DNA of 64,000 bases, taken from assembly GCA_002633005.1 (NCBI GenBank), contig NMRA01000218.1, forward strand, positions 376,334-440,333, read 5' to 3'. Positions 1 to 12,206 of this stretch are shown one piece after another (within the stretch, counting starts at the first letter, position 1; every line of letters starts with the position of its first letter). The notes below the pieces were generated by a model. It worked only from the letters and a program-made list of their open reading frames with translations. It was not told the DNA's origin and did not search any database. A program made the translations under genes and the position numbers. Source of the DNA: Phoronis australis (taxonomy: Eukaryota; Phoronida; Phoronidae).

Positions 1-44
1 AAAATGTTGGGCCCCCCCCTTGTGATATCCTAGATCCGCCACTG
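1..44. mobile_element. Right end of a hAT-like miniature element, cut by the window start
   Basis: The reverse complement starts CAGTGGCGGATCTAGGATAT and runs into a G run, the same terminus as the complete element at 40235-40393. The other end lies outside the window. Confidence 0.6.
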
Positions 45-2225
45 TAACAGCAAAGAGTGACAAAGAAAAAAGTTATATATGAAGAACTCAACCGACATTC
101 AGAAAACCAGACTTCATGGCCTCGCTGAATTGTTGTGCGTTAAATTGGAATTCTGCTTAATCTCAAGATCGCGTATGTGTGAACTTGGAACTGAATATTC
201 ATTTGGGGGAATCAGGTGAAATTTCTTGTTAAATGTAAAGCATTTTTGTAAGTATTGGCCTCATGGACACCCGGTTTCGCCTACAGCTTAACTTGTGTCA
301 AAGAATCGTAGGAATATGTGAATGGTTAAATCAATTATTGTTTGGTGAATAAGATCACCAATAGTTGAAAAAAAAAATCAATCGGTTAAACTTTAAGTTT
401 TTATCAACATGTAATTTGGTTTAGTGTAGCGCAAATTTTTATCAACGTGGGCTTGGCTATTTGAATGAATTTGTCAAGTTCACTCGTGTATTCCACGTTC
501 ACGCATACGCGATCTTAAGATTAAGCAAGATTCCAAGATCACACCCAACAGAATCAGGAAGGATCTTTATTCAGCCTATACAACCAGTTGTTACTCATTT
601 CTATCTTGGTTGTCTTGTGAAAGAGTTATGTCTCTTACCACCTGATAATCCTTTCTTAAATAAAGCGAAACGTTATGTAATTTTTATTGATAGCGCTTGA
701 TCTTCGACTTTTCATTAAAGCAGAATAGAACGTGAAAAAGACTAAATTGGAGTATTCCAAAATGGCTCTCTGCCACTAACGCAGAGGTTAAACTGTTCAC
801 CAGGTACTTCAAGGCCGTTCGTAAAGACTTTAAATTTCTGTTGAAGTCAAAGCATTTTTTCCTTAGTTTCAAATTTCAAAAAACACGATCTGACAAGTGC
901 CCGTCACTTCGTCTACTTTTTCACCCACACGGCAAAACGTGGCTCTCCTTATTTGGTACGGCAAGACATAGACCTCGCGCTTTTTACTTACTGTATATGA
1001 AAAATGTGACCTTTGACATTTTAGGTAAACAGACATGTCTATTCCAAAAAGCAGCCAGTCCGATTTCTTTGAGCCCATGCACACGTATACATATTTATAA
1101 ATATATATAAATATATTTCATAGGGGGCGGAGGATTTAAAAACTGCGTTGGAACGAAAGTGTTTTTATTACTGCTGTGTTTCAAAAATAGTGAATCTCAC
1201 GATTTTGTTGTAAATATTCTTGCAATATTAAACGTGAACAACACTCACATTAGGATCCCTAAGATGCAGATTCGCCATGATCTGTTTAAAAGGTAATTTT
1301 AACGAGTTTTTGGGTTCCATGCCTCTGTAACAGATAGCCAAAGACTGATGTTATTTGAAGTCATGTGAGTGAATTATAGCGATTAGCGTCGTTACTTTCA
1401 CATTAGAATGCACCAAGTGTTTGTCTTATTGATATTATCATTCTAAACATCATGAATTACTCTGGGTAGCCTATATGCTTATTATCCGAAGATATTTCTG
1501 TAGGATAAGGTTTTCATCAATTCTGGGCATGTACTGATACTGAGCAACACTCAGACACGCCGAGCATACAGTAGGAATGTCGTTGCAAGTACCTGGGAAC
1601 TTTACTTGACGACTTAAGGAGGTTTGGAACGCAAGAATTCGTAAAAGGCATATCGCCGCCAATCTACTTATTAGGTATGCTAACGTGAGAACTACTCACG
1701 TTAAAAAATGCGAGAATTTCTTGGAAAAATTGTCAAATTTTTGAAACACAGAAGAACTCTTTCATCCCAATACAATTCTGTGTGTGCGTGTCTGTGTGTT
1801 TGTGTGTGTGTGTGCGCGCGCGCGTTTGTTTTATAATTTACGTTATGGATTATTATATCGAGATACGTGATATGGAAGCCGATTTAGACGAAGGCGAAGC
1901 GCGAACTATTTCTAAGACGCGCATTTACACGAGTCTTCTGAGGGCTAAGCGGCATAATCTGTTTATACAAGATTGTAGTTGCGGAATTGCGAAGAAATTT
2001 AAACTCATGAAGTGTATGTTTATCGCATGTAAAATAACAGTTATTATAAACTAATTAACATACGGAACAAATTTAACATCAAATAACGAATTAATTGCCA
2101 AATAGCCTTCTGCTACTTGTACTGCTGCAGTACTGGAACGGCAGTAGGTTGGGAAGACGCTCAGAAAAAGACGTTGTGTAAAAAGAGCATGGATATCTCT
2201 AATCTCGATATAACAACCCACAGTT
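45..2225. other. No gene seen
   Basis: Short ORFs (up to 90 codons) on both strands without domains or splice support. Apart from the GT/GC tract at 1779 I see no structure. Confidence 0.4.
1779..1826. repeat. GT/GC microsatellite
   Basis: Alternating TG tract broken by a few substitutions and ending in (CG)n. It is an alternating purine-pyrimidine tract. Confidence 0.9.
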
Positions 2226-2452
2226 ATCATCACACGCACCCAGGGTGGGGGGGGGGTTTGAACGAACCTAACCCCTCATTTGGCAAAGTGGGGAAAAAGG
2301 TCCGCCTCAGAGACAAAAACGCAGAAGGCAGGAACTACCAAAATTCCGTGATGCACGGTTCATAGCTCTGAACGTACCCGCGAATCTTGGTAAAAGGTCC
2401 ACATTCCCAAAGTTCGAGCCTCCCAATTTTTAGGCTGGGTTGGTGCATGCAC
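2226..2452 (-). repeat. Dispersed repeat B, diverged copy
   Basis: On the plus strand it reads GGCAAAGTGGGGAAAAAGGT, CCGCCTCAGAGA, AGCTCTGAACGTACCC and GTCCACATT, the reverse complement of the element at 13855. The 82-codon ORF across it is a shadow. Confidence 0.7.
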
Positions 2453-5400
2453 AGAACTCCTATTAACTGCTTTCTCCCAAATTTGATTTTGTTACACTCC
2501 CATTACAAAGAAAAAGCCATCTCTTAAAAATGTCGGACGCATGAGTTTAAGTTTTAATGGTAGCCGATGGTTAAATCTACACTAGCAATGTAAACCTATA
2601 GTGAGCTCAATACAAATTAAATTGTAAGATTCCACCAACCTTTTTGCACAAAAGGTAAATTAGAGTTTACTTTACAAAAATCAGCAATACATACAGAACC
2701 AAAATGACGTTTAAATAAGTGCGAAAGTAGACATGCATACCTGTTACCAAGGCGAATTAGTACAATAAAGGCGTTTCTCTTTAAACGAGAATTTGACAAG
2801 CATGATAATAAAAATAGGAAGCTGTATGGACGAAGGATTCCATTGGCTTTCACACCTAATAACTCAGGTGTAATCTATTTCTGTAAATCAAAGATTCTTA
2901 AAATTTTGTTGATTTGGTATAACCTGAATAATTATGTGACCTTTTGTTCATTGACACCTAATCGTACATTAAAGTAAATTTTATTTTTCTTTTAAATTTA
3001 TCACAATCACCGAACCCGTTACTACATGTACATATACTTTTTATGCGTCAACAAAATATTACTGCATCATAGTAGTTTATTTAGAACCTCACCGATGACT
3101 ACAGTAAGTTACTGGTTGAACATACAGTGTACCTTTCAGTTCAGCAAAAGTCGCCGTGTTGTCGGTGCCGGCGGAAATCCGATAGTGTCCGACGTGAATC
3201 GTGAGCACTTTAACCGCTTTTAAACTCGTAACCTAAGCCACTGTCGTTCAAGATAGCCGATCCGATCAAAATAGTGTGAACAGTTGACATAAAAATAACA
3301 GTAACTTTTGAATAGACCCTGTGATTTTTAATTTTTTTTCCTTGTAGTAATGCAGCTCATCTGTACTTTTTGTCTTTCAAAGCGAATACTAATTTTCAGC
3401 TCGCCCGCTTCAAATAGTCTCTAAACCTTAAGGATATCTTATAAACGAGTGCTAAAATATCTTTGAATATTACAGAAATCATACAATTTCACTTGAATTA
3501 TTTACCTCAGCTTTAAAACTGTTTCTATGGACGTTAACCGTTTCCGGTACTGGCAACATGTCATCATTCGTACCTGTATAACCTCTGATCCACGCTCAGT
3601 TGTGAACGCTCAATAGGTGAAATGTTACATGGATACATGTATGTCAGACAGCATCATGGTCCTCGATAATTCTTTCTGTTTGAAATATTTTAAAAGAAAT
3701 GAAGTTACACAAAATATTCGTTTAAGTGAGCGAAATACGCATTTTTTAACGAAAAACGAAAAAGCCCATTCGGGTGGTTTCGTGAACTTGTGCTTGCATC
3801 CAAGACAAACCCATAAACACATGCCCAAAGACTTGCAAACTGGACTGTGGAAGCTGTTTAGTCACACACATTCTCAATACAACAAATTGTGCCCCCAGAC
3901 TCCGATAATCTCTGACGCTTGGTGGATACAAGGAAATTATCTGTCCTTGGTATGAATTCCTAATCCCATTATATCTTTTTTCTCATTGAATAAGATCTAT
4001 CTGTATTGTTTGAACTTGTTATTTTCGAAATGCAAAAAACGTGTAATTTTCTTCGTAAAACGTTGAAGGCCTGTTGGTAAGAATAAGAGGCCAATAAGTG
4101 CAAAGGTGGTGCTTTTTTGATCAAATACACAAACCTTAAAATGAATCCGAAATATGACCCCTAGAGTGTTTTTGATTTTCTCGTGGACTGGCTCTTAGTT
4201 TTACGATGCCATTTTATACCCAGTCACTACTGATTTAATAACAACCAATGGCAGAATAAATAAGTCGCCAAGTCTCTGCTTAAAACTGCATGTACCCTGA
4301 CACGTGCTCAGGGTTTCCAATCCAAACACCCTCGCTCACCTAAAGTTTACTGTACACTCATATTTAGGTCATAAATGCCTGGAAGAAAATCGTTTTCTAG
4401 CGTATTTTTGTCGTAAGAGAATCGATAGCTGTCTGAAGGCCTTTTTAGCACACCCATGCGTAAAACAACGCACGTCCTTTGATACTCATTAGGTCTAAAT
4501 AGTCGCAACATGAACTTAAAATGTCAATATTTGCTTGCACTAGTTTTTATGTTCCAACTAAAAACAGAAAGCTTGGCCTCAGAAATTGCCGCTTATAACA
4601 CTAATCGATCGTGGTGAAGGAGCTTTTATGTTCAGACAAGGGAAATATATAACAGTCCATTACCTGGGTGAGGAAACGGAATTCTACCAGGAAACTGGGA
4701 ATGAAAATGGGGGTAATCCAGGAAAGCACTTAAAAACTGATGAGCTGATCTCTTTTGCTTTACCCACACGATTCACACAAGGACGTTAATACAAGACTTT
4801 TTGAAGTCTTGCTTTGTATTTTCTTCATCTTAAATCCGCCACCGTTACCGAACTTTCGTACACCTAACTAATTCAAGAAGGTGTACTTGATCAGTGGTAA
4901 ATGTGCGCCCCGGACTTAAGACCTGCAATGCATCGTGGTGGGTCATCTCACAGTAAAATTGGGTCATGTCACAGTAAAATGGGGTTGACTACTAATGATG
5001 CAGAGATGCTAGCTACTTGAGACCCCAGGAACCCTCTCATTCTGTGAGTACGGACACGGAAAATGTGGTTTGGCTGTGTACGAGGTGGCTCATTAGAAAG
5101 AACAAGAGAAGAGTCTTGACTAGTGTGTTGAAGACTGTCAACGAATGATGAGAACAACTCTCAATGCGGAGAAACAACTACTAATCAACTCATACTATTG
5201 AAGCTACTGATAATACTGAAGCTACTACTTAAAATATAAGTGAAAGTGATAGAGACCAGAGAAACACGAATTAACCAATCAAATAAGATGAACAAATAAA
5301 GGATGCACTATGCTGACAAATGAACAGCTAGGAAGAGGAAGTATTACTCATCTTCTGCATGCGGAGAAAGTGGTAGTAAACAACAACAGTAAGTGATGTA

Positions 5401-6258
5401 ATACGATGACTAAATTAAATGATGCAAAAACACAATAACACATTATGCCACACCATCTCAGTAAATTCTAGCTTGGGATTTGAGTCGCAGATGTTCTCTA
5501 GCTTTAGAAAAGCAAGAATTTTATTAGTACAATAGCCTGGTTCAATTAATTACTATCTCTTTGAAGTATCCCATCAGATGTTCTAACTTACTCCGGGAAA
5601 CCGATGTTGCCGGCTCTGAGCTACAATCTACAAACGAACGACTTGAACACTATACTCTGTGGTTCAATGTTGCTGGTAACACCATACATCAACTATATGG
5701 TGTCACAATAGTAGCAGAGTGTACAAAATGGCCTCCGACCAAGAGAACGGTTTCCCATACCCAGCTAATCTCGACCCGGACTTATCACGTATCGCTTGAG
5801 GCTGATGTGAATCTTGGAAGGGACACCATTTGGTCAGATTATTGACCATACGGGTTTTCTGCTACGATTTGATTTGTGTGACTACACGAGGATTCCAAAT
5901 TTTCTCTTATTTCCTTCATTTTCGGTAGATATTTCGGATGCCATTGTCATGTTACCATGTTTATCATCTGACTTATTGGCTCAAGTTTACGCCAGTCAAG
6001 AGCGTTATGTTCAACCGATGTAAACGAACCCCGGGTTGACCTCATTATTGACTGACCAATCGAGAACTGGGCATTAGCGTTATACGCCAGACGCAAATGC
6101 TAATGATATCAATGCAACTGAGGTTTGAGGATAACGCTGCATGTGTTCAGACCAAATTCAAACCGGTGGTAACTTCTCTAAAGTAGTGACTATTATAATG
6201 TATAATCGTTACACTGACAGTTGAAACTCTTGTAACGTTAGGCCGTAGTGTTATTGCT

Positions 6259-6337
6259 TTCCAATGCGCCAGTTGCCTGGGTGCACCATAGTGCTTCCAA
6301 TGCACCAGTTGCCTAGGTGCGCCATAGGGTTTCCAAC
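6259..6337. repeat. Minisatellite, 36-bp period, just over 2 copies
   Basis: TTCCAATGCGCCAGTTGCCT at 6259 recurs at 6295 with three changes, and its first bases again at 6331. Confidence 0.85.
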
Positions 6338-6487
6338 AGATTTGCCAGCAGCGCCACTTACGGCCGTTGTAACTTTTACGAAGACAGGTCTACTGTCTAT
6401 CCCACGCCGAGTAAGCTCAGACTTTGTGTACACAGGACCTCTCATTTATAGTTCTAAGCTTACACTAGTAGCATCATAGGTTATATC

Positions 6488-6559
6488 TGGTCAGAGTTGT
6501 CTCCACATGTTACCACGTGCGTCTGATCAGAGTTGTCTCCACATGTTACCGCGTGCGTG
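6488..6559. repeat. Second minisatellite, 36-bp period, 2 copies
   Basis: TGGTCAGAGTTGTCTCCACA at 6488 recurs at 6524, then ATGTTACC(A/G)CGTGCGT. The unit is unrelated in sequence to the 6259 array, though the period is the same. Confidence 0.85.
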
Positions 6560-8333
6560 TAATTTCATTGGAAGAAAGCACGATGTTATCTTATAATATC
6601 GGGAATCAGAATCAATGTTTTTGATAACTGGTCTTCACTTGTGCTACTTTCTTTACCGTTGTTTTCTTAATTTTTATTTAATGCGGTTCTTATAATCGAA
6701 CTATTTTGGGGCTGATTCACGTTCGAATGCCTTCGATTTCCACATTTTTTGATTGCGATCAGTTCTTTTTTTCAGATATTTATTATCGTTGATAAACAAG
6801 TACAAAAACAAACTAACAAGTACTGTACATCCATTCATTCACGCATGCACACATCAGAAGAGGCCATTCTCGTATGTACATTGTATCTTGTATGAAGCAA
6901 ACAACTGACTGCTACATGGAGTTAGCGTGAACAATAAAATTTTCCCATTTCACAGAGAAGCTGTCATACACAAAACTTTTATAAGCAATTATTTTTAGCA
7001 GTACAGTACTCATACATGTAACTATATTTAACAAACGTCCTGAATATTAGGTATATTTTTGTGACATCTCTCCTTGTAAATGTACTGTTTGGCTAATAAC
7101 AGCGAAATGTTAAATAGAAAATCATGTGTCTCATAAAGTCCAAGAATAACACTTTTGTAAAAGAGACATTTGGGAAGCTGAATGATGCACTTTCGAAGTA
7201 GTTTTTCGAATTCCTTCAAAATATCTTGTACAGGTCAGTTCTTGGTGGGTCGACTCGTGGTCGAACCAGTTTCGCAACCTGATGATTGCAAGAGCTTGCG
7301 ATAAACACAAGAGACAATTTCTACGTGTAAGCTAACATTTGGAGGTTTATTTCTCCAACGCCTGAGCCAGGCTGTGACTAACCCGCCCTAATCCATGCCA
7401 AGACTTGGACGATAATACTGTGTCTGGTGATTTGGTAATATATCCAAAGATGCTCCATACATAGCAGAATTAATGAGGAATATATGACAACATTATGCAA
7501 AGGTTTTAGGTTGTGGAAGTCACACTTCTTGTCTGATTTTCAAAATTCAAAAACCTAATCACACAATCCCCATCCTATTCAAATTAGCTATTTAAAAACG
7601 TCAAAAATAAAAATAAAAATATTAATGTGTTATTGATGGATCTAATTATCTAAATAGTAGCACAAGGCTATGTAGTTAACTACAACTTCACGGTGTATTT
7701 GATCAATGCCAGCAGATTTCAAGGTACGCAAAGCGGTCAAGTTAACCAATCGTGACCCGTGAGGGAGTAAAGGTAGGATTCTTTTCATGGATTCACAAAT
7801 GAACGCGTGTGGCTTAGCCGCGCTGCTGAAGAAAACCTGTTCGCTAATTTCTCATATAAGGCATCGAAGACGGCTTGCATTTACTTTTCTATTTAAAAAA
7901 CAGTCATGTCTGTCGTTTGCCTTTCGTATTGTTAGTTTTTTTGGCTTTAAAAATACCATGTTAAACAGGGCGCAATTATTTCATCCAAGTCCATGAATAA
8001 CGGCAAGGCCACTTCAATCTGTGACAGCGTCATGAAGTTTTTGATGTGCCGAGGAATTCGCTGGATACTCTGGGGTGAACAGTGTACATCTGTACGCTTT
8101 TTCGTGCACTTTTGTGCAAATCCGGTAAACGTAAGAGTTGCATAATATCGGTATTGCCCCCACCCGCCGGGTTATAACTCCAAACTGGAACTAGGACTCC
8201 ATAATAGTTCGGTTACCAACAGCTGATGAACATCGGCAATTCAAGAAAACGCTTCCCAGTTGATTGTTTTGCTCAAACCCAAACAATGAATATGATACAC
8301 GCACACGTGAATTACCTGCAGTTGGTATTTAAT

Positions 8334-8450
8334 GGAAGTGGAATCCTATCACGGTAAGAATTGTTACGAGAAGAACAAGATGAAAGTAAAGATCTCATAC
8401 ATTTTTAATGTAGTTGCAGCTTAAGCCTATTTTTGTCAGCTAAAAATGAA
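8334..8450 (+). repeat. Dispersed repeat G, copy 1
   Basis: GGAATCCTATCACGGTAAGA followed by TTACGAGA and a later GTCAGCTAAAAATG resembles the other two copies, with more divergence. Confidence 0.45.
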
Positions 8451-9326
8451 CAAGCTTTCAGGGACATATTCAAAAATGCCCTGTTTTGGTATTTTTTCAT
8501 TTATCTGTAAGCATTGCTCTCATAGACATCCATCTTTGTTTCTTAATTCCCAAACTAAAAGCCAACCATAAACTCCGAAGAGTTCTGATTACTGGCATTT
8601 TAAGACCCTGACGGGCAAGAAGCATTCAATGTTGACGATGTATACGCTGAATGTTACCTGCATAAATAATACACCTGTATTCTAGATCATGCAGACGTAA
8701 GAAGCAAAAACATAAAATATTCGAGTTTCGAGAAAGACCTTGCGGTTATGGGATCACTGGTGTTTTAGAGTCTCTGAATTCTGAACTGAACAAACTACTT
8801 ACTTGAAAAATCAAACCAACATTCATATCCTGCAAACGTGAAACTTCCTTCCGAACGCATGGAGAACTGGAAGGACAACTTCGATCTCGCGAGGCTGAGG
8901 TTGCGTCGCGCATGCGTTGGACTTACTTGGGTTCGTCTCTTCCAGTTTTGCTTTTTGCTATGGTATATAGGGCTTAGGGTAAAATGTTTCTTAAGTACAA
9001 ACGAAGTAAATTTAGAGCTGTTGTTACCGAAAAACTTCTTTTTAACGCTGCCTAGCAGGTAGTCGTAACGTAACACGATGTACGCATTAAATAGTTATTT
9101 CAAAAGCTAATGCAATTTCCTTAAAATATGTCCATGTGATGGAGCTCCACCTGAGCTCTAATACGATATCAAAATCATATACCTAGGACAAATAATAACA
9201 ATTATGTTTTTAACGCCAGGCCAATGGTAAAATGTCATTTTCTTTACTGTCAGTAAAACTTTTCGCAACTCGGCCGTTTTTCAACCGAATACCATACCCA
9301 CGGGAAACTAGGTCGCAAGCTCATAG

Positions 9327-9545
9327 AGATGGGTAGATTGGCGTATCCATTGTTCACTTTGTTTTTCTTTTTGTAATAAAGATATTGTCTAGCATTTATC
9401 AGTAGCCGGCTGATATGCTCCCAAGGTACGATATATATGCTACCTGTGTTGTTATAATATCCAACAAAGACGCCCTTGGATTGGTTGTCGAAAGTTAAAC
9501 TTACAATTCTTTGCGACCTTCATACGACGTCATTTGGCATGGGCA
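9327..9545 (+). repeat. Dispersed repeat A, copy 1
   Basis: Shares GGTAGATTGGCGTATCCATT, then TTTGTTTTTCTTT, an ATCAGTAGCCGG block, CCCAAGGTACGA, AAGTTAAAC, TTGCGACC and ATTTGGCATGGG, in the same order as 27941-28234. Confidence 0.8.
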
Positions 9546-10689
9546 AAAGTCATATCATTAGAACGCCCTTTACCAGCTCTCGATGATGCATTGTTATGTT
9601 AAGAGCGGTAAAAAATACGTTATAATAATTATTATCTTTTTTCATTATCTGATAGGTTTAAAAATATTTTCAATTCTAAAAAGTAAGAGTGAAACCAAAA
9701 TGCAAAAATAAAAGAGCATAATAAAGAAACCCGTCATGTAATAATTGGCTGATTAATTAACTAATTAGTCAGCTAATTAAGTGCAATGGCAATTATTTAA
9801 GGTAACATAAAACGGAAATGAACCAAGAGGTTAAATGAATGACTAATTAGCCCAGCAGGCAATAAGCTTCAAATATTCAAAAAATGCTATCCAGTAAAGA
9901 CAAATGTTTTAGAATATGGATCCCTCACAGTTGCTGTGAAGAATTTAGTAGGGTATTCAACCAAAATTATAATTCTTCTATATTAATTGGACTTTTGGTA
10001 CAAAATGCTGTAAATCCATTAGCTATCGATAATAAGCAGGTACATGTATGCGTCTTCTGGTACATAAATATGGGCAAACATCTACATGACTGTATTGTGT
10101 AACTTTTAAATATACATGTACTGTGGATAGCTTATTACACTGGTTGCAGTGTAGGACTTCACATTGAAGACGTATCTTCAGAAAATAAAAGTAAGTGATA
10201 GCGCGCACGTAGTGTGTTACTATAAACACGAGACATTCGAACACATTTAATCATACGTTATGTTACTAAAGGAAGTAGACTCCGGAAATCAACAACATTC
10301 CTAAAAAGAAACAGTGTTATTTTGAACACCTGTTGCATAGTTGTAAACATTCGATACTGAAAAACGGGACAACTGGGTTGAAAAGTGGGACATCTGGATA
10401 ACAGGCGAGACGTCTGGGTCTATGCCAAAGCGCAAGAGTGAAACGTTCGCCGCAAAACACAAAGACGTCCCAAGAGCGATTGTTGTAGAATAGGACATGT
10501 AACACCCAAGAGCGCCCAACGACATCTTGTTTAGTCGAATGGGAAATTAAGGGTGCCGCAAAAACTATGAAAATACCCAATTTCATTTTGTTTTAGTTGA
10601 ACTAAAAAATAGCGCCCGTGAAATTACAACAATGCATTTTAATATTTCAATTTCGCCGTGTGTCAAAAAGGGGGCATTTTTATGGTAAG

Positions 10690-11185
10690 GCGGGATGGCG
10701 GGAAATTTCTCAAAAACCGGAACAGTCCACCGATTAAGAGTGGGGCAATTGGTAAGCACAGTGTACATGTACGCTGTCAGTAACACAAAGTATTGGATTG
10801 GATATTTTTTACACGGTAAACCTTTCAGTTTTTTTAATTTCATTTCACGCGTATAAAGGTAAAGGTAAGTACTACAAGTAACATTATTGCTCAGAAATCG
10901 AATTAACATCAAGCTCTGGACAACAGGTATACGTCGCACAAATGAAATAGTGTTGAAACAACAGAAAAAAGTAATATGTACGTACGCGTGCACGCACACA
11001 CATACACGCTCACGTACAGAATCGTCGACATAAATACACGTTTTCCGAAAGTTTCGTAAACACACCTGTAAGATCTAAACTCTTCATTTAGAGTTGCAGA
11101 AGAAATATTAGATTTCACATGTCATTTCTTTCCGTATGATACTGCAGCTTGATTTTATCTCCAAAATGCCTAGTTGAAAAACTCC
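10690..11185 (+). repeat. Dispersed repeat D, copy 1
   Basis: Blocks AACAGTCCACCGATTAAGAG, CTGTCAGTAACACAAAG, TATTGGATTGG, CATTTCACGCGT and AGTACTAC match 62045-62215 in order. A second block (GTTGAAAAACTCCTGGCATG near 11173) matches 62338. The 160-codon minus-strand ORF at 10583-11065 overlaps this repeat and a CA-rich tract and shows no domain. Confidence 0.6.
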
Positions 11186-11807
11186 TGGCATGTACTTTGA
11201 TAGGATGTCGAAAGTGGTTCTAAAACTGGAGCTGAAAAGATATCAGAGGCCAGACTTTTCCCGGGGTAGACTTTCTTATCTTTACTGTTTTGCCAAAACT
11301 GAAACGTGCGTATTTATCAAACGGCTTTCTCGTATTTAATGAGGTGAACCTTACTCCCAGGATTACACAGATTTACATAAAGCGACCCCTGTGTTCAGAT
11401 TGTGCACTCTACATTTACAACATCATTGGAAATTAAGAACGACTTAAAGGCTAACAATGCACAACATTAATATATTTTGGGTTGACAAGACATGGATGAA
11501 GACAAGCAAGTAGCTAATAGTTACAGAAATCACATTTCCTCTTCCGCTTCAATATTGTCTCAACTGCATTATCACTGCGGGCACGCAGACAAGATCTTGA
11601 GAATATGAGCACGAATTACACTGAGTAGTTCTAACGTACGGGTTTTTCAAGCTGTAGTGTCTGGATCACATAGCTACTTAAAGCTGCACACCAACCTGTT
11701 TAGCTGGCTACTAAGAAACAAAAATTGAAACAGGCCTTCTATTCTCATAAAACAGGATGGGCAATTCTAAAATGGCGATTTCAAAAGCAGGTGCAGTGGT
11801 AACAGGA

Positions 11808-11925
11808 ACAGAATCCTATGGCAGTAAAGGTTTGAATATTACGAGACCGATTTGATGAGTCTAAAATGCAGAATCCGATTTTTGTTTTTTTTTTAACCAG
11901 CTACATGTAAACAGGGCAATGTACT
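11808..11925 (+). repeat. Dispersed repeat G, copy 2
   Basis: AGAATCCTATGGCAGTAAAG, ATTACGAGACCGATTTGAT and CAGCTACATGTAAACAGG match 21336-21425 (AGAATCCTTCCACGGTAAGA, ATTATGAGACCGATTTATA, CAGCTAACAGG). Confidence 0.55.
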
Positions 11926-12086
11926 GCTTAAAAATATAAATAATCATGGATTTATTAGTCGACAAATACATACCAAGTGGAAATTTCATTCTAAAAAGCA
12001 TTTTAATTAAAATTCTGTTAAAGTGTCATCTATTATGATTTTGTAATTGTAGAAGGTCCAATTCGATTTTCGTTTTCTGGCCAGAT

Positions 12087-12206
12087 AAACTGGGCAGGTA
12101 AACTGACCAAGTAAACTGGGCAGGCAAACTGGGCAGGTAAACTGGTCAGGTACATGTAAACTGGCCAGGCATACTGGCCAGGTAAACTGGTCTGGTAAAC
12201 TGGGCC
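12087..12206. repeat. Minisatellite, 13-bp unit AAACTGGNCAGGT, about 9 copies
   Basis: Units follow each other without gaps except for one six-base insert, ACATGT, after the fifth. The frame through it gives a (PDQFTCPVCL)-like repeat on the minus strand, which is a shadow. Confidence 0.85.

Larger units (their letters stand above)
2453..9326. other. No supported gene; two minisatellites and one repeat G copy
   Basis: The 112-codon ORF at 3617 and the 94-codon ORF at 5561 show no recognised motif. A small duplication (GGGTCATNTCACAGTAAAAT) is at 4940-4982, and a possible relic of a GGCGGATTTA terminus is near 4828-4844. Confidence 0.4.

Noticed and set aside
9739-9780. AT-rich palindrome CTGATTAATTA / TAATTAGTCAG as an origin or element
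   Set aside because: Short arms in AT-rich DNA, expected by chance.
10583-11065. 160-codon minus-strand ORF
   Set aside because: Overlaps dispersed repeat D and an alternating CA/CG tract, has no domain, and is overlapped by another minus-strand ORF in a different frame; likely chance.
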